DNA of 64,000 bases. Source: Diacronema lutheri. Lineage: Eukaryota; Haptophyta; Pavlovophyceae; Pavlovales; Pavlovaceae. Positions 60,835-64,000 of this stretch are shown one piece after another. Each line of letters starts with the position of its first letter. The stretch's first letter is position 1. Under the pieces are notes generated by a model. The model was not told where the DNA came from. It did no database searches and saw only the letters and a list, made by a program, of their open reading frames with translations. The position numbers were made by a program, and so were the translations under genes. The stretch is taken from the NCBI GenBank assembly GCA_019448385.1, contig JAGTXO010000030.1, positions 248,001 through 312,000 on the forward strand, given 5' to 3'.

Positions 60835-63588
60835 TCACAGGCCGAGCTCCTCCTTGTGCGCGGAGATGAAGTGGATGAACTCATGCTTGTCGATCTGCGT
60901 GTCGCCGCCGCCGCCGAACATCTCCTGCAGCACCTCGTCAATCTCCTCGTCCGTCATGCCGGTCGGCAGCGACTGCATCGCCGCGCGAAACTCCTTGAAC
61001 GAGACGATGCCCGACGCGTCCTTGTCGAGGATCGCAAACATGTCGTCGGTCAGCTTCTCCACCGTGAGCGGTTCGTTCGCCTCCTCGTCCACCTCCGACG
61101 CCATCACGGCCAAGAACTCGACGAGCGAGACGGAGCCCGAGCCGTCCGCGTCCATCTCGGAGCAGAGCTGTTGCGCCTCGGCGTCGCTCACCTTCTGGCC
61201 CATCGAGTGGAGGAGCGCCTTGAGCTCGGACGCCTCGATGTTGCCGTCGCCCGACGTGTCGAAGAGGCGGAACGCCGCCTCGAGCTCCTTCTTCTGCGTC
61301 GGGTTGCGCTCGAGCACGGCGAGAGCGTGCTCCTGCTCGTCGAGCGCCGCCTTCGCCTCCTCGGCCGTGCGCACGTCGGCGGGCGCGACGCTGGCGCCCG
61401 CGGCGGCCTTGGCCTTCAGTTTGCGCAGCTTGCGAGAGTGCGACTGCATGGACGTGAGGAGCTTGAGGAGGCGGAGGGAGAGGTCGAGCTTTTGCTGGCG
61501 GAACGTGCGCTCGACGAGCTTGGCCTTCTTCATCATCCCGACGGACTGCGTCGCGACGAGCAGCGGGAACGTGGGCAGCACCAGCGCGAGGGTCACGACG
61601 ACGGAGGTGAGCGCGAGCGCGAGCAACGTCGCGCCAAGCGCCGTGGGCATCTCCTGCACGCTGAGCATCTCGCTGGCAAAGATGGACTGCAATCCGATCA
61701 CGTAGACGGCGCACGTGAGCAGGATCGTGCGCACAATGTGGCAGAACCACTCCGGCCCCTCCTCCTGCAGACCAAAGGGGAAGAGTGCCTCGTGCTTGTT
61801 GCACCGCCGCCCAATCGGCCGCAGCGCGTACTCGGGTTGCGCGTCCTCCTCGCCAAGTTGGATCTGCAGGAGCGACGCGGTGTACGGCGGCGCGAGCGCG
61901 CGCTCAATCCGCTCGAGGTCGCGCCGCGCGGCGTGCAGCGTGAGAGCGCAGAGCCAGCCCCAGAGCACGAGGAGCAGGCACATGCCAAACGCGCCGAGGA
62001 AGAGGTTCGCCACGTACACCAGCCCGAGCGACGCCGCGACGAGCACCCACGTCACCGGGTGCACCTCCACAATCTCCGCGGTAATCCCCGCCGAGCACTG
62101 CGTCAGGTAGGCGCCGAAGTTGAAAGTGTCGTTCGGGTCGTTGAGCTTGATCTTGCGGCCCTCCGCGCCCTGCAGGCCGTACACGAACCGCTGGCGCATC
62201 TGCGCCGCCACGCGCCCGCCGCGCCGCCCAGCGCGCGCGAAAGGGCGGCGGTAGAAGGGGGAGAGGGGGGGGGGGGGGGGGGGGGGGGCTAGTGTCGCGG
62301 TGGCGCGTTGCACGCGGCCACGACGCCGCGCGGCCGCACGCCACGCGCGCCACGCCGCTCTTGCCTGCAAGAAGCGGTAGAGAGCCGGGTCGCGCTTGCG
62401 CAGCTGCCAGTCCGATGACGTGTCGTCCATGTCGAGCGCCGCGCCCTCGTCCACCTGCCGCGTATAACCCGCGCGCACGCCAAGGCCCACGGGCACAGCG
62501 CCACCGTCACCGTACCTCGCCTTGAGGTAGTCGTCGGACGGCGGTGGGAGCGGCGGCGGCCGGACGGCGGCGGCGGCGTCGTCGGTTGGGTCGTCGTGCG
62601 CGCGCGTGCCGTCCTTTTTCGCCGCGTTGGCCTCGCGGATGCGGCGGCGCGCGTCGGCGGTCGCCTCGACCATCGCTGCCTCCTCGACGGCCTTGCGCGC
62701 CTTCTCAACCTCGCGCCGCTTGCTGCGCTGCTCGAGCAGGTACTCGCCGCCGCGTTTGTCAAGGTCGTGCCAGCGCCGCGCCGCAACGTTCTGCACGTAG
62801 ATGAGCCAGCCAATGAGGAGGAGGAAAAGGATCATCACGAAGAAGAGGCCAAAGTGGACTTTTTCAAAGAGGTGCAGCAGGTGCTCCTCGTCGCCATCGT
62901 ACAGCCGCACGGAGAGGTGCGTGAAGACGCCCGAGTCCATGAGGAAGAAGGTGATGAGCGCGATAAAGCCGAGCACTGTCAGCTCGCCAAAGAGCGCCTG
63001 CAGGATGATGTGCTTGTGCTCGTCGACCGAGTGCTCGAGGTGGTGCTTGGTCTTCTCAAAGATGACAGACAGCAGGATCAGCGAGAGCATCAGCAGCAGG
63101 GCTATCTCGTCGTCGATCTGGCTCGCACCGTGGTGAGCGCCGCCGTGCTCACCGTGCTCCTCATGCGCGCCGTCGCCGTGCCCGCCGCCGCAGTGCGTGT
63201 CGCCCGCGCCGTGCTCGCCGTGCGCGTCGGCGGCGTGCGCGCCGTGCTCGTCGTGCTCCTCCTCGCCGGTGTCGCCGGTCGTGTTGGCCGGGTCCGATGG
63301 GTCGGTGTGCGCGTCGCCAGCGCGCTCTGGCGTCGTCGCCGCCGCCGCGTGCTCGTCCGTCGCGTCGTGCGCGCCGGGCGCAGGCGCGACGGCGTGCGAG
63401 CCGGTGGGCGCGTGCGCGCCCACACCGGCGCGCGCGCCGGCGTGGCCGTGGGCGAAGAGCTGCCTGCGGAAGTTGGGCGGCGCTGTGCTGCTCGGCGCAG
63501 CGAGCGCGCGGCCCGACACAACCGCCGCCGCGCACAGCAGCATGACCGCCGCCAGCCTGAGCCACGCCCGGCGCGGAGCCGCTGGCAT
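60835..63588 (-). CDS. Four-EF-hand multi-span membrane protein, MLO-like topology
   Basis: 862 residues in two exons, 63588-62365 and 62199-60835, with a GC-AG intron (GCAAG donor) carrying a poly(C) run. A signal peptide (LRLAAVMLLCAAAVVSGRALA) leads to a His/Asp/Glu-rich luminal segment (about 105-150, HGDGAHEEHGEHGGAHHG) that could bind metal. Membrane segments follow: ALLLMLSLILLSVIFEK, ELTVLGFIALITFFLM, LFFVMILFLLLIGWLIYV, then after a long cytosolic loop VTWVLVAASLGLVYVANLFL, MCLLLVLWGWLCALTL and two more. This order and the first helix (family-like FEK...H...L) recall MLO proteins, an uncertain assignment. The C-terminus has four EF-hands: DTSGDGNIEASE, DADGSGSVSLVE, DKDASGIVSFKE and a weaker GGGGDTQIDKHE. 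Probably a Ca2+-regulated channel or sensor. Confidence 0.78.
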   Translation of the reverse strand: MPAAPRRAWLRLAAVMLLCAAAVVSGRALAAPSSTAPPNFRRQLFAHGHAGARAGVGAHAPTGSHAVAPAPGAHDATDEHAAAATTPERAGDAHTDPSDPANTTGDTGEEEHDEHGAHAADAHGEHGAGDTHCGGGHGDGAHEEHGEHGGAHHGASQIDDEIALLLMLSLILLSVIFEKTKHHLEHSVDEHKHIILQALFGELTVLGFIALITFFLMDSGVFTHLSVRLYDGDEEHLLHLFEKVHFGLFFVMILFLLLIGWLIYVQNVAARRWHDLDKRGGEYLLEQRSKRREVEKARKAVEEAAMVEATADARRRIREANAAKKDGTRAHDDPTDDAAAAVRPPPLPPPSDDYLKARYGDGGAVPVGLGVRAGYTRQVDEGAALDMDDTSSDWQLRKRDPALYRFLQARAAWRAWRAAARRRGRVQRATATLAPPPPPPPLSPFYRRPFARAGRRGGRVAAQMRQRFVYGLQGAEGRKIKLNDPNDTFNFGAYLTQCSAGITAEIVEVHPVTWVLVAASLGLVYVANLFLGAFGMCLLLVLWGWLCALTLHAARRDLERIERALAPPYTASLLQIQLGEEDAQPEYALRPIGRRCNKHEALFPFGLQEEGPEWFCHIVRTILLTCAVYVIGLQSIFASEMLSVQEMPTALGATLLALALTSVVVTLALVLPTFPLLVATQSVGMMKKAKLVERTFRQQKLDLSLRLLKLLTSMQSHSRKLRKLKAKAAAGASVAPADVRTAEEAKAALDEQEHALAVLERNPTQKKELEAAFRLFDTSGDGNIEASELKALLHSMGQKVSDAEAQQLCSEMDADGSGSVSLVEFLAVMASEVDEEANEPLTVEKLTDDMFAILDKDASGIVSFKEFRAAMQSLPTGMTDEEIDEVLQEMFGGGGDTQIDKHEFIHFISAHKEELGL

Positions 63589-63701
63589 GTCTGGGTGACG
63601 CCCGACGCCAAACGCGATCGATCGATCGCACTTCAAAGTTTGCCGTTTACGGCGGCGGGCTCGTCCGTGCCGCGAGCGCGCCAACCCAGGGCGTGGGCGC
63701 G
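63589..63701. promoter_or_regulatory. Shared divergent promoter, EF-hand gene / partial gene
   Basis: 113 bp containing CGATCGATCGCAC and CAAAGTTTGCCG. Inferred from divergent layout. Confidence 0.35.
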
Positions 63702-64000
63702 ATGGACGTGAGCTTCGACTCGCCCGTGACGGGCTCGCCGTCGGCCGCGCGACCGGACAGCCACAAGCGACGCGAGCGCGACGATGACACGCCGGCGCTC
63801 GGTGTGGGCACGACCAAAGTCCCGTCTCGCGTGCGCGCGTGCACGCGCGCGCGCGCGCGCGCGCGCGGACGACGCCGTGCGCCCGTCCATGCCCGCAGCG
63901 GATTGCGGTCCGCGCGACAGCGAGGCTCGCCAGCTTTGCTTCCTCTGCGCCGCGTGCCCGGCTCACGCGCCCACCGCTGTCCGGGCCGCACATCCCCGCC
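63702..64000 (+). CDS. 5' part of an unidentified gene, runs off the window
   Basis: From the ATG at 63702 (MDVSFDSPVTGSPSAARPDS, then HKRRERDDDTPALGVGTTK) the frame stays open to the last base. The first ~40 residues are polar and disordered-looking. A (CG)n-rich stretch at 63828-63868 starting GTGCGCGCG could be an intron, after which DAVRPSMPAADCGPRDSE and a Cys-rich CFLCAAC follow. No domain is recognised. Support comes from the compact divergent spacing seen across the window and the absence of stops. Confidence 0.35.
   Translation, partial: MDVSFDSPVTGSPSAARPDSHKRRERDDDTPALGVGTTKVPSRVRACTRARARARGRRRAPVHARSGLRSARQRGSPALLPLRRVPGSRAHRCPGRTSP

Overview
The window looks like nuclear DNA of a GC-rich, compact, intron-bearing microalgal genome. 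A haptophyte is the best guess, but this is inference from style and not proven. The genes are eukaryotic (translation factor eRF3, ubiquitin-activating enzyme E1, histone H4, splicing factor Prp3, tubulin cofactor C, V-ATPase assembly factor). Organelle proteins carry N-terminal presequences (mitochondrial EF-Tu, ferredoxin reductase, a bacterial-type HslV protease). Codon third positions are almost all G or C, so long spurious reading frames occur on both strands. I modelled about 39 introns. Most begin GTGCG, at least five use GC-AG borders, and many contain long poly(C) runs or minisatellites. I saw no tRNA, rRNA, CRISPR array, virus-like element or intact transposon.

Layout. 0-13.2 kb: G-patch protein, short-chain dehydrogenase, an unknown membrane protein, eRF3, a mitochondrial-carrier-like protein, a homeodomain protein, and a Patched/RND-type membrane protein. 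13.3-28 kb: an EF-hand/TMEM65 fusion, a 1.6-kb gene-poor stretch, mitochondrial EF-Tu, adrenodoxin-type ferredoxin reductase, a 1,738-residue coiled-coil protein, a METTL7-like methyltransferase, a dienelactone-hydrolase-like protein and a DUF1499 protein. 28.3-35.3 kb: ten-exon E1, histone H4 and a PLOD-type glycosyltransferase. 35.4-48.7 kb: a 14-exon four-domain voltage-gated Ca2+ channel whose last exon carries a very large tail with TPR-like, IQ-like and kelch-like segments. 48.8-53.9 kb: a pair of inverted repeats and a short dispersed repeat around an SGNH hydrolase, HslV and a Vma12-like gene. 53.9-64 kb: a Sel1/MYND protein, tubulin cofactor C, Prp3, a leucine-rich-repeat membrane protein, a four-EF-hand multi-span membrane protein, and the start of one more gene.

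Organisation. Genes are packed head-to-head and tail-to-tail. At least seven divergent pairs share fewer than 120 bp between start codons, so bidirectional promoters are the rule. Convergent neighbours can be only a few bases apart.

Themes. Three unrelated loci encode proteins that move or sense Ca2+: the EEEE-filter channel, EF-hand TMEM65 and the EF-hand multi-span protein. Three or four encode mitochondrial proteins. The channel with its giant tail is the most unusual object here. Exon joints were checked by frame and by family alignment from memory; no transcript data were available.
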